Notes: a model not told the origin generated them from the letters alone. DNA of 64,000 bases from Mesaphorura yosii (GCA_009869945.1 WIXG01000225.1:1-64000), one strand, 5' to 3'; counted from the first letter of the stretch, positions 33,182-45,411 are shown. A program made the numbers and translations.

Positions 33182-33742
33182 CTATCTGTTTCTAAATAAA
33201 CTTAGTAGCTTATCAAATGTGTTTGACCAAATTCTACATGCAGCTCTGTAATTTCGCTTGCAAATAGCCAGCGTTCGCCGCCAATTCTCAACAAATACTT
33301 CCACTAACAAGGCCAACAGGCAAAAACTCAGGCAAACTCCATTAACAAGCAACGGAATTCTGAGCACGTCCATCCCATTCTGTTTGGCGGCTCTGCATGG
33401 GCTGGAATTTTGAAAAGGATAGCAGCAGCTAATCTCGATCTACTGCGATCAATGAGTTCTTCGAGAATCAGCTCCCGAATCCAATTTGAACTCGTCGATT
33501 GGCTGCCATATGCGGTAAATTCCAGATTCAATTACGGAATTAATTAATCCGGCCAATAATTTGTAGGCGTAATTGGCAGAAAGGTACGAGGCTTCAATGT
33601 GTTCGAAGGGGTTTGCAGCACCATCAAATACGACTTCCTTCCGCTGGCTGATTGCGGCCCATATGACGTGTCTGGTGTTTGTGACAGAGTGCCCTTTCAA
33701 GATCAAAGTTTGGAGGTACTTGTACTGGGCCTGCGGTGGCAT
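33182..33742 (-). pseudogene. Ionotropic receptor-like 3' fragment (copy A)
   Basis: From 33742 a frame reads MPPQAQYKYLQTL, then GHSVTNTRHVIWAAISQRKE, then a stretch ending VIESGIYRIWQ, which looks like the S2 ligand-binding half of an ionotropic receptor. The frame is closed at 33449-33451. In another frame 33373-33182 continues MDVLRIPLLVNGVCLSFCLL and ALLVEVFVENW, like the last membrane helix. Stops lie between the two in both frames, and I found no good intron, so it looks like a frameshifted remnant. A related helix lies on the plus strand at 34136, making the two head-to-head. Confidence 0.5.
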
Positions 33743-34135
33743 TTAATGGAGTCTGGGCGCGGATGGATCGTAATAACGGGTAGTACATGTGCTGAGGTTC
33801 TGTGCCGCCTTCTCTCATCTTCGCGTACAAATTTGACTCCTGGAGGTTACGACAACCACTGCAGCTGGAGCCATCGTTCAGTTGGACCTTGTCTGGGATG
33901 ACATGGACCCCTATACGGGAGGTGGGATTGCCAACGCGGACATACGCTGTAGATTGGAGCCATTATGGAACCTGGACTTTACCAGGTGTGGCAGTAAATT
34001 GATGATTTTGGATTACAGCTTGAATGGAATCAAGAACCACGCGTCAAAGAATTCGTTGATCACAGCAGATCGAGGTCATTCGCTGCTGTTTTCCTCCAAA
34101 TTCCGACGGCTGCGGACCCGCCAAAAAGGATGAGG

Positions 34136-34288
34136 ATGGACGTCCTCCGAATTCCGCTACTTGTGTACGGAGTTTGCTTGAGTTTTTGTGCGCTGGCCTT
34201 GCTGCTGGAAGTATTTTTCGAGAATTTGGCGCGCATAATAGCTTATAATCAAACTGGATCATCTGTACGAAATCCGTGGAAATGTTAA
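34136..34288 (+). pseudogene. Ionotropic receptor-like 3' fragment (copy B, inverted)
   Basis: Fifty codons read MDVLRIPLLVYGVCLSFCAL, then ALLLEVFFENLARI, and stop at TAA. This closely matches the terminal membrane helix of copy A at 33373-33182 on the other strand. The preceding DNA (about 34020-34135) also matches copy A, but the frames do not join and a TGA lies just before the ATG. It appears to be the broken end of a second receptor gene created by inverted duplication. Confidence 0.5.
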
Positions 34289-35029
34289 ATTTGATTTACA
34301 GTTTGTTTTTTAAACTTGGAGTTGATAATCTTCCTCTTAAATCGTCACCGGGTTGTTTGTGCGCGATAATCATGAACTGTGAGGGATATGCTGAAATCGA
34401 TTTAACAGTGGCTGATTTGCTTCCCACCCTCCCCCATTCTGATATATATGCTTTATAAAGTCTCGATTGTTTCCTTCGATTTTACACAATTCTGTTAATG
34501 ACGTACTTGACATATGATGTTATCATTGTTGTCGCCGAGTTCTCGTAGACATCGTCACTAGTAAATATGATTTATGGACAGTCCAGTGTTTTTCCAATTT
34601 CTAAGACGCAAGCAGGCAGATAGCATGTATGCAGGAATGAATGACCTTCGACATGCTGCAAATAAAAATTTCCGACACCATCGAAATCCCCAACACAGAA
34701 TAAAAAATCAATACAAGACAAGCACGTCGCATTTATTGTTTTTGTATTTGTAAATTAGATTTTTATCGTTCATAATGAATGAAGCAAATTGTATGCTTCG
34801 TGCGTGGCCAAACCAGTTTTGACGGTAACGCCAGTCCAATTCTTGGAATATCAGGAAATTCAGATCAAGTTTTAAATCCCTTTCTGATGAGCATCAGCAA
34901 CCGGTTTTAATCTTTGCTCTTGTTTATTGCATATTTCGGTGTGAGGCTGCAGATAATCTATTAAATGAATTACTCAGTCACTGTCATTCTATCGTACTCA
35001 TTGTACGGACTTGTCAATTTCGCAGCAAC
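34289..35029. other. Intergenic, no gene seen
   Basis: About 740 bp, AT-rich. Includes the promoter of the takeout-like gene; no clear TATA at a useful distance was picked out. Confidence 0.35.
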
Positions 35030-35921
35030 ATGCGAGCCCGCATCATATCGTGCGTGTTTTTCGGTTTGGTTTTAGTCTGCCTGCCGTCAATCAACGGCCA
35101 GGCAAGACCAAAGGCGAAGCCAACGAAGAAGCCGTACAACCTGGCAATCAAGTTCCCCGAATTGGCGACGGCCTCGCCCGCCGAGTTCGAAGGACTCCGA
35201 GAATGTCCACAGGGATCTGATGAGCTCCTGAATGAGTGCATTCGGTTGATTCTGGAGGAGAACCGCCGCTTCCTCTCCAACGGCGTCCCCCAAATCGGAC
35301 TGCAGCCGGTAGACCCGCTCTACATCAAAGAATTTCCGCTACCGGTGACGAGAAACATTGTCTACAAGTGGAAAAATGTGGAGATTCGCGGATTTTCAAA
35401 GTGGAGCAGAGGCGAGGTTGAGGTGCACACTAAAAACAGGACGATGGACTTCAGATATGCGTATCCGCTCCTCCGAGTCACGGCCGACTACGAGCGAGGA
35501 GGTCAAATATTTGGCATCCCATTGACAGGCTCTGGGAAAGTGCGCCTCGATTTGTGTAAGTCAAATTCAAATCTCGCTCTTAACTTCTCGCACTCACAGT
35601 CGTGCTTTTCTTTTAAAAGACAACTACCAGGCGAACGGGACATTCTTCCTGGACATCGTGAACAACCGGGATGGCCAACCCATTCTGAAGATTCGGGAGA
35701 TGGAGCTCAAAAACGCGGTGGACGACATTCGTAGCTACGTGCCCAACTTGGCCAATGGTGGGCCGTGGGGGCGGATGTTGATAGAATTTCTGGACGAGAA
35801 CGACAAGTGGATCTACGACCAATTCGTCCGGCCTCAGCTCTACGAGCACATGATAAAGTACCTCATTGCGCACTCGACGATTCCGACGATATTTTCCGCT
35901 ACATATTTCATTAACAATTAA
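35030..35921 (+). CDS. Takeout/JHBP-family secreted protein
   Basis: Two exons, 35030-35555 and 35620-35921, joined in phase 1 (GTAAGT donor, TTAAAAG acceptor), encode 275 residues. The joint reads VRLDLYNYQANGTF, typical of the family. A signal peptide (RIISCVFFGLVLVCLPSING) precedes a basic, proline-containing linker. The conserved N-terminal cysteine pair is in LRECPQGSDELLNECI. Later features such as WKNVEIRGFSKW, a FRYAYPLLRVTADYE strand and a final IKYLIAHSTIPTIF helix fit the TULIP-fold barrel that carries small hydrophobic ligands in haemolymph. The ligand is unknown. AATAAA follows near 35960. Confidence 0.88.
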
Positions 35922-36212
35922 CCAATTAAGCCGCACATCATTGGTACAGCAAATCATCAATAAAGACAAAAAAAGAAGTAAATTCGTACGGCGTGTCTTA
36001 AAATGTACGGTAATCTGCAAACCTGTTTTGCAAGATTGACAGCATTGACAAGTGTAAGGCAATTACTGAATTACTGCTCCGTGTTACGTAAGTCGTGGCA
36101 GCACCTGTTTGGAAATTGCCCAGCCGCCAGCCAGCTACGTACACGCAGTCAACGACTAGATTAGCCTTCCATCGTTCCTTTCCCCTTGTGGTGAGGATTA
36201 TGCATTCGCAAA

Positions 36213-39023
36213 ATGTGGCCATGCACTTCGCTGGAATTCGCGTTCAAGTTCCAAGCTATTACATTTCTTCATTTACTGATCAGTTTCCAGTCCGACTTCA
36301 GGGCCTCTCATCTGGCACGTGCGCAATTATTTGGTAAGCAAAATTAAGTAGCAGTAGGACAATTTTTATGAATTCAGTTAAACGTATTATTGGCTCGTGG
36401 CTTCAGACTCTGAACAACAATGCGGGAAGTCGCTTGTCCCGTACGGAACGACCGACCAGCGTGTGAGTGCGCCATGGACCGCGATCCTCTTCCTGAAGAC
36501 GAGCAACACAGAAGGTGTATACGAAGACTGGATTTCTGGCGTGATTGTGGGCCCATCCACTGTGATCACGAGAGGACGACAGTTCTGGGAAGCCGGGAGT
36601 CCCCGGCCGGGGTCGGTGCCTCGTCTGCGTATGAAAGGATTCAAACCAGAGAACCTGCTCGTAGGAGTCGGGATCTTCGACCGTAAATCCTTCGTCCTGG
36701 ACAGATTCGCTCAGATCCTTGAAGTAGACCACATTCGCCCACATCCCAAATCATACTTGGAACACTCCGAGTACGACTTTGCAATTGTCCAGCTCATTGG
36801 AAGTATCAGCATGTCCACGAAGGTGCATCCGATCTGCGTGGAGGCGGCGAGCAGCGCGACGTTCACCAGAACATACGATTTTCAGTCAACGTTCCTCACC
36901 GCTCCAAAACGGCTGTCGGGCTACAGGCATTGGGCCAACTACACAGTGCATGCGAGCAGATACAAGCTGCTTCCAGCCGACGTCTGCGACGCGCAATGCC
37001 AGGCATCCGCTCCAGCGTCAACCGAAGAGCAGTTCCGGAATGGAGGCCCTCCTTGTCCGCCACGACCACGACATCCGACACAGCAGGACAAATTCGAGGA
37101 TTTCTTCCTCGTCGGCGCCTCGCTTGCGTCGTGGCAAAATAATCGTTGGCATTTAGCAGGAATTGTAACCAAATCCTACGGCTGCAAAGCGCGATTCACT
37201 CATTTCATTTCCCTCATCGCGACGAAAGTGAATTTGAATTGGATTAACGGAAATATTCGGTGAGTTGATTCCTTCAACTGTTCAATTGATTAGGACTCTT
37301 TGGTTCTCTGGCTCAAATATCCATCTACTATATTGAATTCAGGAATGGTGGCTCGGAGTACACGTGCATGGACGGGACCGGAATCGGTGTAGAGCTTCTG
37401 TGCAATGGACGTGTCGACTGCCTGAAGGATGGAGGCTCGGATGAAGAAAGTGCATTCTGTGAAGCTTTGAATTGCCCGTCCACTTCACTAAACTCGAATT
37501 TGTGCAATGTGCCAGTTGGTAAGTACTACCCATGAGCGCGCGAGATTTGATATCGAATTTGTTGGATTTGTTCTCTGTTTGACAGAAACCACAATCCGAG
37601 TTCGAAACGGGCCGAATCGAGTCATTACCATCAGTAGCCAGAGTTCGCGCAGGCCGGCCGCCAAACCAGCGCCGGCCTGGGCTTCGGTGGCACAGTCCCC
37701 TGTTTCTGTTTCTACAACCGTCAATCCACCCTCGATTGCATTCCCTCAAATAACACAAACAAATGGGCCGGCTACCAGCGCAGGTGCCAGCGGTAGCGCT
37801 AAAACTCGATGTCCACCGATACTACTCACAAAGAAGGAAAGGGAGGTACGAATCACGTATAAATTTTCTAGAACTAGAGTTCTTTTGCTAGAATTTAGAT
37901 CTTGTCTTGGGCTATTATATTTGTTAAATTTACAGGGAATGCGATTCCAATGCACCAGTTCACGGCAGACCACTCCATTCACGGGCAGCGACTGTTCTGA
38001 AGCTTCTCAACCACCCGGCACGAAAATGCTGCTCACATGCCTCCCACACTACAAATCAGGCTCGAGGATTTCGTTTTCGGAAATGATTTGTGGGTCCAAT
38101 GGAATTTGGGTGCGCAATGGCGGATCCTTGACTTGCATAATTGGTTAGTTCTTGACTAAAACTATGAATTACGTTCGCCATAACTTAACTATAAACTGCC
38201 ATCGTGCCGTTTGCTTGTAGAATGTGGAGTGGCCAAATCCTCAATCACGGGGCACATTGTCAATGGGACCGCCGCTGTCAGCAGCAATTGGCCATGGAAT
38301 GCTGCCCTCTTCAGAAAAGTTCATAATGAGTTCCACTATTTTTGTGGTGCCACGCTAATCACAACCACTTCTCTCGTCACGGCCGCTCACTGCGTGTACG
38401 ACATGATGCTGGCAGACATGCGCGTAGTGCTGAGCCCAATCAGCAGCAAATTCACGGCGAACCAAAATTATCTGCATGCACAAATCTTTGAAATCGGCCA
38501 CGTGTATGTGAATGATGTCTATAATCCGGCAACCTACGAAGCGGATATTGCTATCGTAAAAACGTCTATGCGTGTCCAAATCAACGATCACGTCTACCCG
38601 GCCTGCTTCCCTTTTCCAGGGCGGGAGAACGAGCGAATTGAACGGTTTCAAACGAGTCCAGGAAATATCGGCATCGTGGTAGGATTCGGATATGACGAGA
38701 GCCTGCAGATCTCCGAGACGCTGAGGGCAGTTAAGTTGCCAGTCATCTCCGTTCGCGACTGCTCGAAGGAGACAGACATCTTCCCGACAGCGTCCCAGCT
38801 CTGTGCTGGGTACACGACCGGCGTGAGTGTGTGCAACGGCGACAGCGGCGCTGGACTCCTTTTCCAAGAGGAGGACGCACGCAAGCTGTACTTCCTGCAG
38901 GCCATCGTGAGTTACGGACAATCGGGCGACGATGGCCGAACTTGTGATTATAATCGGTACTCGATATTCACACGCGTGGGAGCGTTCAAGGAATGGGTGG
39001 AGAGAATTGTCGCGACTGATTAG
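36213..39023 (+). CDS. Modular serine protease with a degenerate first protease domain
   Basis: Six exons: 36213-36333, 36407-37259, 37343-37518, 37586-37845, 37936-38143 and 38221-39023, in frame for 806 residues. After a likely signal peptide comes a trypsin-fold domain without a catalytic triad: ITRG replaces TAAHC and no GDSG is present, although YDFAIVQL remains. Then an LDL receptor class A module (CMDGTGIGVELLCNGRVDC, ending DGGSDEESAFC), a Ser/Pro-rich linker, a CCP/sushi-like module with four cysteines, and a C-terminal protease domain with TAAHC, ADIAIV and GDSGAG. The S1-pocket position (six before the catalytic Ser) is Ser, so specificity may be chymotrypsin-like rather than tryptic. 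The activation site reads ITGHIVNG, with His rather than Arg before IVNG. LDLa-CCP-protease proteins start immune cascades in insects (ModSP); this one adds a pseudo-protease head. Confidence 0.85.
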
Positions 39024-39110
39024 AGCCTGAACTGCTTTATTGCAATAAATCTGATTCAACAACTAATTAAATTGAGTTTTAAACTAGAGCTAGCTTGCAT
39101 TCTTACCAAA

Positions 39111-39653
39111 TTATTTCAAATACACACTCAAAATCATGCTGAGCAGCAATTTCGCAAGGGCGATTTCAACCAGAAATGCCAGCACGCAAAAACTGACACA
39201 AACTGTGTACAATAGCAGTGGGATGCGAATCACTTCCATGGCCATCGGCAGGAAATATCCCCCTGCGGCGGAAATCAACTCAACGTTGCACCGGAAATGA
39301 TTAAGCGGTTTCCCCGTTGGAAATTTATCAGCGCTGAACTTTTTGATCTTCGGATTGTGATTGCGGTAGTGTTCCCATTTAAGCGCAGTTTTATTCCAGG
39401 ATGCAGGTAAAACGGTTGGAATGTGCAGGTTTTGAAGCAAGTGCATGTAGGTATCGAGTTCCTGACTTCGGAGCAGGTAGTCGTCTTCAGCTTCAGCGTA
39501 TCCCAGCCCGTCTAGCATGACCACGCAGTGTCTGAATGTGTGACTGAAGAGTTTAACAACTTTGGGAGATCGCGAAGTTTCGACTTCCGATACGGATGAA
39601 TTGTGGCCGCGGAGGTGGTCTCCGTGAGCGAATGAATACGAATATGAAATCAT
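39111..39653 (-). CDS. Ionotropic receptor-like remnant or short chimeric protein
   Basis: An ATG-started frame of 180 residues. The first 130 residues (FSHTFRHCVVMLDGLGYAEA, then HIPTVLPASWN) look like an extracellular receptor N-terminal part. The end is a membrane helix MEVIRIPLLLYTVCVSFCVL plus AFLVEIALAK, closely like the helices at 33373-33182 and 34136-34288. The channel pore and ligand-binding core between them are absent. It may be an internally deleted ionotropic receptor that keeps an open frame, or part of a gene with upstream exons I did not find. It lacks a signal peptide. Confidence 0.45.
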   Translation of the reverse strand: MISYSYSFAHGDHLRGHNSSVSEVETSRSPKVVKLFSHTFRHCVVMLDGLGYAEAEDDYLLRSQELDTYMHLLQNLHIPTVLPASWNKTALKWEHYRNHNPKIKKFSADKFPTGKPLNHFRCNVELISAAGGYFLPMAMEVIRIPLLLYTVCVSFCVLAFLVEIALAKLLLSMILSVYLK

Positions 39654-41120
39654 ACCAGGATGACTGCCACAGGCCTAAGCCATTTATCGACTATTTTGTC
39701 TTCCTTACACGTGATTAGATTCTTTAACATGTCGTTCTACTTCCAGAAAAAGTCGTTGAACGTTTAAGCGCTGAAATTAGGCGTGGCGTGACTGACCACT
39801 GCGTCTAGTAAAATCTAAAACAAGCCGGCCGGCCTTTTGGGATCGACCATCTTGTCAGCGCCGAATTCACGGAGTGGAAAGTTTCCAACAATTCAAAGCA
39901 ACCGTCAAAAACAAAAACATTGAATTTTTGCACTGGAGTAGCCAGTGTTATTCACGGTTAAATTACCATACCGGATTATCCAAAAATTTCGTCTTGGCTT
40001 TGAGCAGGCCTCAACCTTCAACTGTTTAACTGTGCGTTGTGGATGAGCGGCAATTAGCGTTAATCCGAGCCTCATTAACTTTATTATCACGATTATCACT
40101 GCCAAATCCAAACATCATTCGCAGCATGCTATTTTTCTGTGCCTACCACAATCATCGAAGGACCACGTTGTTGATGCACTGCTATTTCTCATGCTCGCTG
40201 CATTGTCTGACAAATTGCCCTTCACTGAAGGGTGCGACCACGAAATTCCAGAATCCAGGTTACAGATCTGTCTTGTGTCAGTCAAATATTTCTTCGTCAA
40301 CTCCTGGAAGTTCAGAAGATTTAGCTCGACTGATCTGAACTTTTAATGAGGATGAGAATTCATAATGATCTTTGGTTTGATTATTCTGACCTTGTTAGCA
40401 CCAGCACCGCTTCTGCTGCCGCTGCAGCACTACCGTGCCTGAACCATGCCGTTAACATTTATCGCATGGGCCACACAGCACAACGTCCACTAAACTTCAT
40501 TCCATTGTGTGTCAGTCGTACGCACTGTCAGTTTGTCAGTAGCATAATAATTAATAATTACTAATTATCGTATCGGGGAAGGCAAGCAATGAGCTGACAA
40601 CCGCTTTTGTTCGTGTTTCGTGCTTGAGCTTATTGTTTGGACTTGGATTAACGTCGAGTAGAGTGTCGAGTGTTAGGCCGAGTCGGGTCAGCCCCCAATC
40701 AACAATGAGCATGAGCTCTATCAATTTCAGATACCAAAGCTCTAAAATAACAAAAATTCACTTATTGCTTAATCTGCATATTACAACTTTGCTCGTAAAT
40801 AAGCAACCACTGCCAAAGCTGTTAGAAAAGAGACACGGCACGGCACGAGGCTCATCGCAGCGCAGTTGTAATTGTAATTGATTCGAATTTATTCGACATT
40901 GACTTGAATACTAATTTTAGTCGACGCGTCGACGGCAGAACTTGAGCTCGAATAAGGTATTCAAAAGGAATTTGCTATTTGCTCGAGAAGGCAGTGACAT
41001 TGACTGACGCACGCGTGCGCCTGTGCATGGCCGCCAAATTATTGGTTTATTGTTAGTTTGCTGCAGCACTTCACCGTACCGACAACGTATTTACCGTACG
41101 CGTAATTCAGAATCAGAAAA
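39654..41120. other. Long intergenic region, no gene seen
   Basis: About 1.47 kb. Contains scattered short ORFs without family features and a small (CTGCNG) run near 40410-40430. No RNA gene or mobile element recognised. The final part is the 5' region of the MFSD4-like gene. Confidence 0.35.
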
Positions 41121-42865
41121 ATGGCCAAAGCCCAACTCACCAATGGCACGAATGGTGACCCGCCGCCGCCGATTTCCTTCAGGTGGAAAGTGCTCACTTC
41201 GTGCGCCGTCTGGTTCTGCACCTTCACGCTGGGCCTGGGCATCAGTTTCATCGGCTCGTCCCTGCTGGAGCTCAGCGTTAAGTTTGACACTGATGTGGCC
41301 ACAGTCTCGAAAGTGTTCACGGTCCTCACGTGCTCCTTCCTGGTAGGAGCCATCATTTGTAAGTCTTGAATTCTGATGACCAAACTGCACCTCTTAAACT
41401 ACTCGTGCGTAAATAGCGGTATTTTGCAATTGTAGGCGGCGCCGTCTTCAACCACGTCAACCGGCAGCTGGCGAGCACCGTTCTCCTCTTCCTGATGGGC
41501 ATCGGCACCATCTGCTTGCCCCTCGTGCCTTCGCTGACGCTCTTCTTCTGCGCTGGCGGCCTTACCGGATTCGCTGCGTAAGTACACGTAAGCATAAGCG
41601 TGAAGGTTTTTCTATCCGTCGCGTCATCAGGGTCGACTTACTCGACTTGTAGCTCTTCGTCTTCTAGCGCTATCAGGGCCGTCTGATTCGATTCTGAATT
41701 TGATTTCTCCAGAGCCGGATATGACACGGCGCAAATTGTGTGGGTCATTGAGCTCTGGGAGCAGCGAGCAGCACCGTACATACAAATTCAGCATTTTATA
41801 TTTGCCGTGGGCACGTTTGTCAGTCCGCTTCTGATGAAACCCTTCCTGTCGGATAACAAGAACGAAGGAGGCGGAGGTGGACCTGAATTCGAGCTGAAGC
41901 TGCTCAACGATACGGGCATTGAAGAAGCGAGTACGAGCAACCGCACCGCTTACAACATGCTGATCGAGGATGGCTCCGCCTTCGGCGCTGAGGCTGAGGC
42001 TCGTTCATCCGTCCTGTACATTCCTTTCTTGATTGGTGGGCTTTTCTCCGTGGCTGGTGGATTGATTCTGCTCCTGATGTACTGCATCCAGCCGTACGAG
42101 AAGGCGAAGGTAGCGGCCAGCGTCGTGGAGGTGAACAGTCGCAGGCGAGCGAGCACGGGCGGGCTCGCCAAATCCTGGAATTTCAAGAAGGTTCTGCTCG
42201 TTTTTCTCTCCGCGTTCATGCTGGGCGCATATACGGGCATGGAAATGTGCTCGATTCAATTCTTGCCGACTTTCACGCACTTTGTGAGTTTGGGACTCAC
42301 GGCGAAGCACGGATCGCTCATTCTCTCCGGTTTAACGGGAGCCTTCACGATCGGTCGAGGTGTTGGCATCTTCGTTGTCCTCAAGGTCCTCCCTGAGATT
42401 CTATTGATTGGGAACATCACGCTTATCGTTCTCGGGAATTCCGTGCTGTACTTTTTTGCAAACTCTTCGCTAGGCGCGCTGTGGGGAGGCTCCATCTGCC
42501 TGGGGCTCGGCTACTCGACCGTCTTCCCCTGCTTCTACGGCTACATCGAGCGGCACCTTCGCATCTCGAATTTTGTTGGGGCATGCATGATCGTTGGTGG
42601 CGGAGCCGTGTCCAGTCTGTACCCGCTCATCATTGGCGGCTGGATCCAGACCAACCCCTTCGTCCTCATGTACACAAACTACTTCAGTATTGTAGTCTGT
42701 ATTCTTGCATTTGGCACCATTTATGTAATTACGAAGCGGGACGAGGCGAGAGACCATGACCGCTCCAGAAGCCGGCGTACCAGCAAAGAGGACGCGACGA
42801 GGAAGAACGAGGCCGAAGCTGAGAGCACAGACACAGAAGTTAATTTAAAGACTGTGCAGAATTAG
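41121..42865 (+). CDS. MFS transporter, MFSD4/NaGLT1-like
   Basis: Three exons, 41121-41358, 41436-41577 and 41713-42865, encode 510 residues. The N-terminus is cytosolic, then a major-facilitator fold of about twelve helices. The fifth-helix region reads AAGYDTAQIVWVIELW, which with the first-helix style CTFTLGLGISFIGSSLLEL resembles MFSD4 proteins (sodium-dependent glucose transporter 1 type). A glycine-rich extracellular loop (NEGGGGGPEFELK) carries possible N-glycosylation sites, and the C-terminus is charged (DHDRSRSRRTSKEDATRK). It should move a sugar or related small solute across the plasma membrane; the substrate is not certain. Confidence 0.78.
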
Positions 42866-43413
42866 TTTAGAAAATATTCTTTTTAGTTCGAATCAAGTTA
42901 TGAAATTAAATATGATGAAAGTTTTCAGCTACTGCGATGGTCCGTGCCCATGGTTCATTGGTTTCCTCTTCGAGTCTGTTTTTGAGATAGTGTTTGGCTT
43001 AGATTTCAACAAAGAGTAAACGGCAGGACAGTCGCAATGCGACCACGTTACATGTTTTCATCAGCCGAGGCAAGTACCAACCTTCAAAGGTGCTCTTGGC
43101 TTGAAGAGGCCTGCCGGCCGCATGTTAAAGGTCTTTTCATATTACATTGCAACCCATTGCGGTGAATTAGTTGGGATCAGAACCACATTTACTACAATTA
43201 ATTTAACTACAGCAAAGAAGTGATAGTGAAATTATCAGCAGTTAGTGGTTGGGCGCTTACATAAGGTAAGGTAAAATTACGTGCGATATTTAATTGATGA
43301 ATTAGTCAGTCAAGTCAGTAATTTTGACTGCCTGGAGGGCCTCACCTGGAAGATTTTGGGTTGGGCCTGTGGATTTTTCATTAATTTCATCAATTGATGC
43401 TTTCTTGACAGAA
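42866..43413. other. Intergenic, RpL21 upstream region
   Basis: About 550 bp. A CTTGACAG acceptor just before the RpL21 ATG at 43414 indicates a 5'UTR intron, so a non-coding first exon lies somewhere here. Confidence 0.4.
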
Positions 43414-44073
43414 ATGACGAACAGCAAAGGTTATCGTCGCTCCACGCGAGACCTATTCTCTCGCAAATTCAAGAAACATGGAGTCATTCCACTTGGAACC
43501 TACATGAAGGTCTACCGTGTGGGGGACATTGTCGACATCAAAGTAATCAAAAACTAAAAGCAGCTAAGGCACTAGTTCCCGGCTTGTTGGAAGTTGGTTT
43601 GCTTATCAGTATTTTCTATTCAGGGTAATGGCGCGGTCCAGAAGGGCATGCCGTACAAGTATTATCACGGCAAAACTGGTCGGGTCTACAATGTCACGCC
43701 GAGGGCGCTTGGGGTCATCGTCAACAAACGTGTGCGTGGTAAAATTCTCCCCAAAAGAATCAACATTCGCGTTGAGCATGTTTCACATTCCAAGTGTCGA
43801 CAAGACTTCTTGGATCGTGTCAAGGACAACGAGAAGCTCAAGTTGGAGGCTAAGGCGAAAGGAGTTCGTGTGGTTTGCAAGCGACAGGTACAACAAAAAC
43901 CTAAACCCAGTAGCCGAGTGCTAAATTATTCATCGATTCATCGCAACCTATTAATAATTAATTTCCAATGTTTTGCATTGCAGCCGAAACAACCAAGAGA
44001 AGCTCGCATCGTCCGTATCAAGAATAACGAACCGATTTTATTGCAGCCAATCCCGTATGAATTTGTAGCGTAA
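43414..44073 (+). CDS. RpL21: 60S ribosomal protein L21 (eL21)
   Basis: Three coding exons, 43414-43542, 43624-43887 and 43984-44073, give 160 residues, the exact eukaryotic length. The start [20 protein letters not shown] and later [19 protein letters not shown] and [14 protein letters not shown] are unmistakable eL21 sequence. It is a structural protein of the large ribosomal subunit. An acceptor immediately upstream of the ATG shows a 5'UTR intron, as is common for ribosomal protein genes. Its introns are short, and I could not identify a snoRNA in them. Confidence 0.97.
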
Positions 44074-44844
44074 GCATTTAAGAATTAAGCCATTTTCCTT
44101 TACTTTACTCATTCCGTGTTGTTTGATTATCTTGTACGATGGGCTGTAGTTGCTGAATAAAGTCGAAGCTTAATTAATTCCAGTTTTCTTCTCCCGTTCG
44201 ACATCAGCGATTCCATTCTTTTGTCACTTGATCGATTCATGTAGGAAAAATTGCGTGCCCTGCCCCCTGCTTTTCGCTTGATGATACTTTCATGTCGTCC
44301 AATCTTCGTGCTCGGGTCAGGAACGAAAGGTCGTCTTTCATTCTCTTCTCCGCTTCATGTGCAAATTACTTGGATCGTCATCGATTTTCTTACGCACGAA
44401 GCTTTTTTGCAGGGGTAGGCCTTGAAAAGTGAGAGTCAGGCGCGTAATGCTAATGTTTATTATTAAATACCAAGTGGAAGTGTATTTAGTGTATGAAGGC
44501 CCGTGTCATTACGAAAATGATGGCAAGTTCCCACGAACCAACTTGCGTGTTGGCATGTTCAAGTTTTTCTGGGCATCGGGCGTGGATTGCTTTGCTGGTG
44601 CTCTTGTTCTGATTCCCTCATCATCAATCCCATTTTATTGAGATGACATAACAAATGAGCTTTTGCGATGCACGCTATGATAAGTGTCAGAGCAGGCTGA
44701 GGCGAGGAGACCGTTATGAAAATAATTTGCCAGGTCAGGCCAGCCAGTTTGGATTCAGCGTTCAGTCTCTTGGAAGCAACCAGTTAGCGACTTGCATTAC
44801 AGTACAGCACTCGAGCTCAGGACGCAGGAAACTCCGAAATCAAG
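44074..44844. other. Intergenic, no gene seen
   Basis: About 770 bp between RpL21 and the first Ly6 gene. An ORF at 44429-44641 has no recognisable features. Confidence 0.35.
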
Positions 44845-45411
44845 ATGGGCCACCGCCGTATTCTAACCTTGATGATTCTTGTGATGTTGATTGGATTCTC
44901 TCATGGTGAGTTAGATGATTTATGTCACAGCGCAACATGGAAGGTGGGACTCAATTGTGTTCGTTCATTCTAATTAATTGCAGGCTTGAAATGCTACAGC
45001 TGCGACGATACCAAGAGCAAAGACGAATGCGCCTACCATTTCGCTTATCCGAGCCACCCTGCCGATTGTAAGAACGAGGACATCTGTGTCCGAGCCACCG
45101 CGACTGACCAAGCCACAGGGAAGGAGCTCAGGCAGCTGAAGTGCGCCTACTATTCTGAGGAAGAAACAAAGGAGCTCCTGGGCCAGTGCCTGACATCCGG
45201 CCCGATCGTCGAGAGAAGAGTGGAAGATTTCAACTACAACAGGGGGCACACGGCGCAGTTGGGAAAAATGACTGTTTGCGGCTGCAATCATCGAGACGGG
45301 TGCAACGGAGCAAACGGGATCGGGGTGTTGCCGCTGATGATGGTGGTGGCGTTGGGCATGGTTCCGGCCTTGGTGAAGGCGCTGCTGCTGCACGGGGACG
45401 CCTGCACCTGA
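44845..45411 (+). CDS. Ly6/uPAR-type GPI-anchored protein (copy 1)
   Basis: Exon 1 (44845-44905) is a signal peptide (MGHRRILTLMILVMLIGFSH). Exon 2 (44984-45411) follows in phase 1, total 162 residues. The mature protein starts LKCYSCDD, has about ten cysteines and the closing CNHRDGCN motif of the three-finger Ly6 fold, then a hydrophobic tail (VLPLMMVVALGMVPALVKAL) that should direct GPI anchoring. In insects such proteins (quiver, boudin, crooked types) act in septate junctions or on ion channels; the role here is unknown. It forms a tandem pair with the next gene. Confidence 0.85.

Noticed and set aside
40865-40882. TTGTAATTGTAATTG run like the MITE interior
   Set aside because: No inverted ends or target duplication nearby; a short AT-rich run only.
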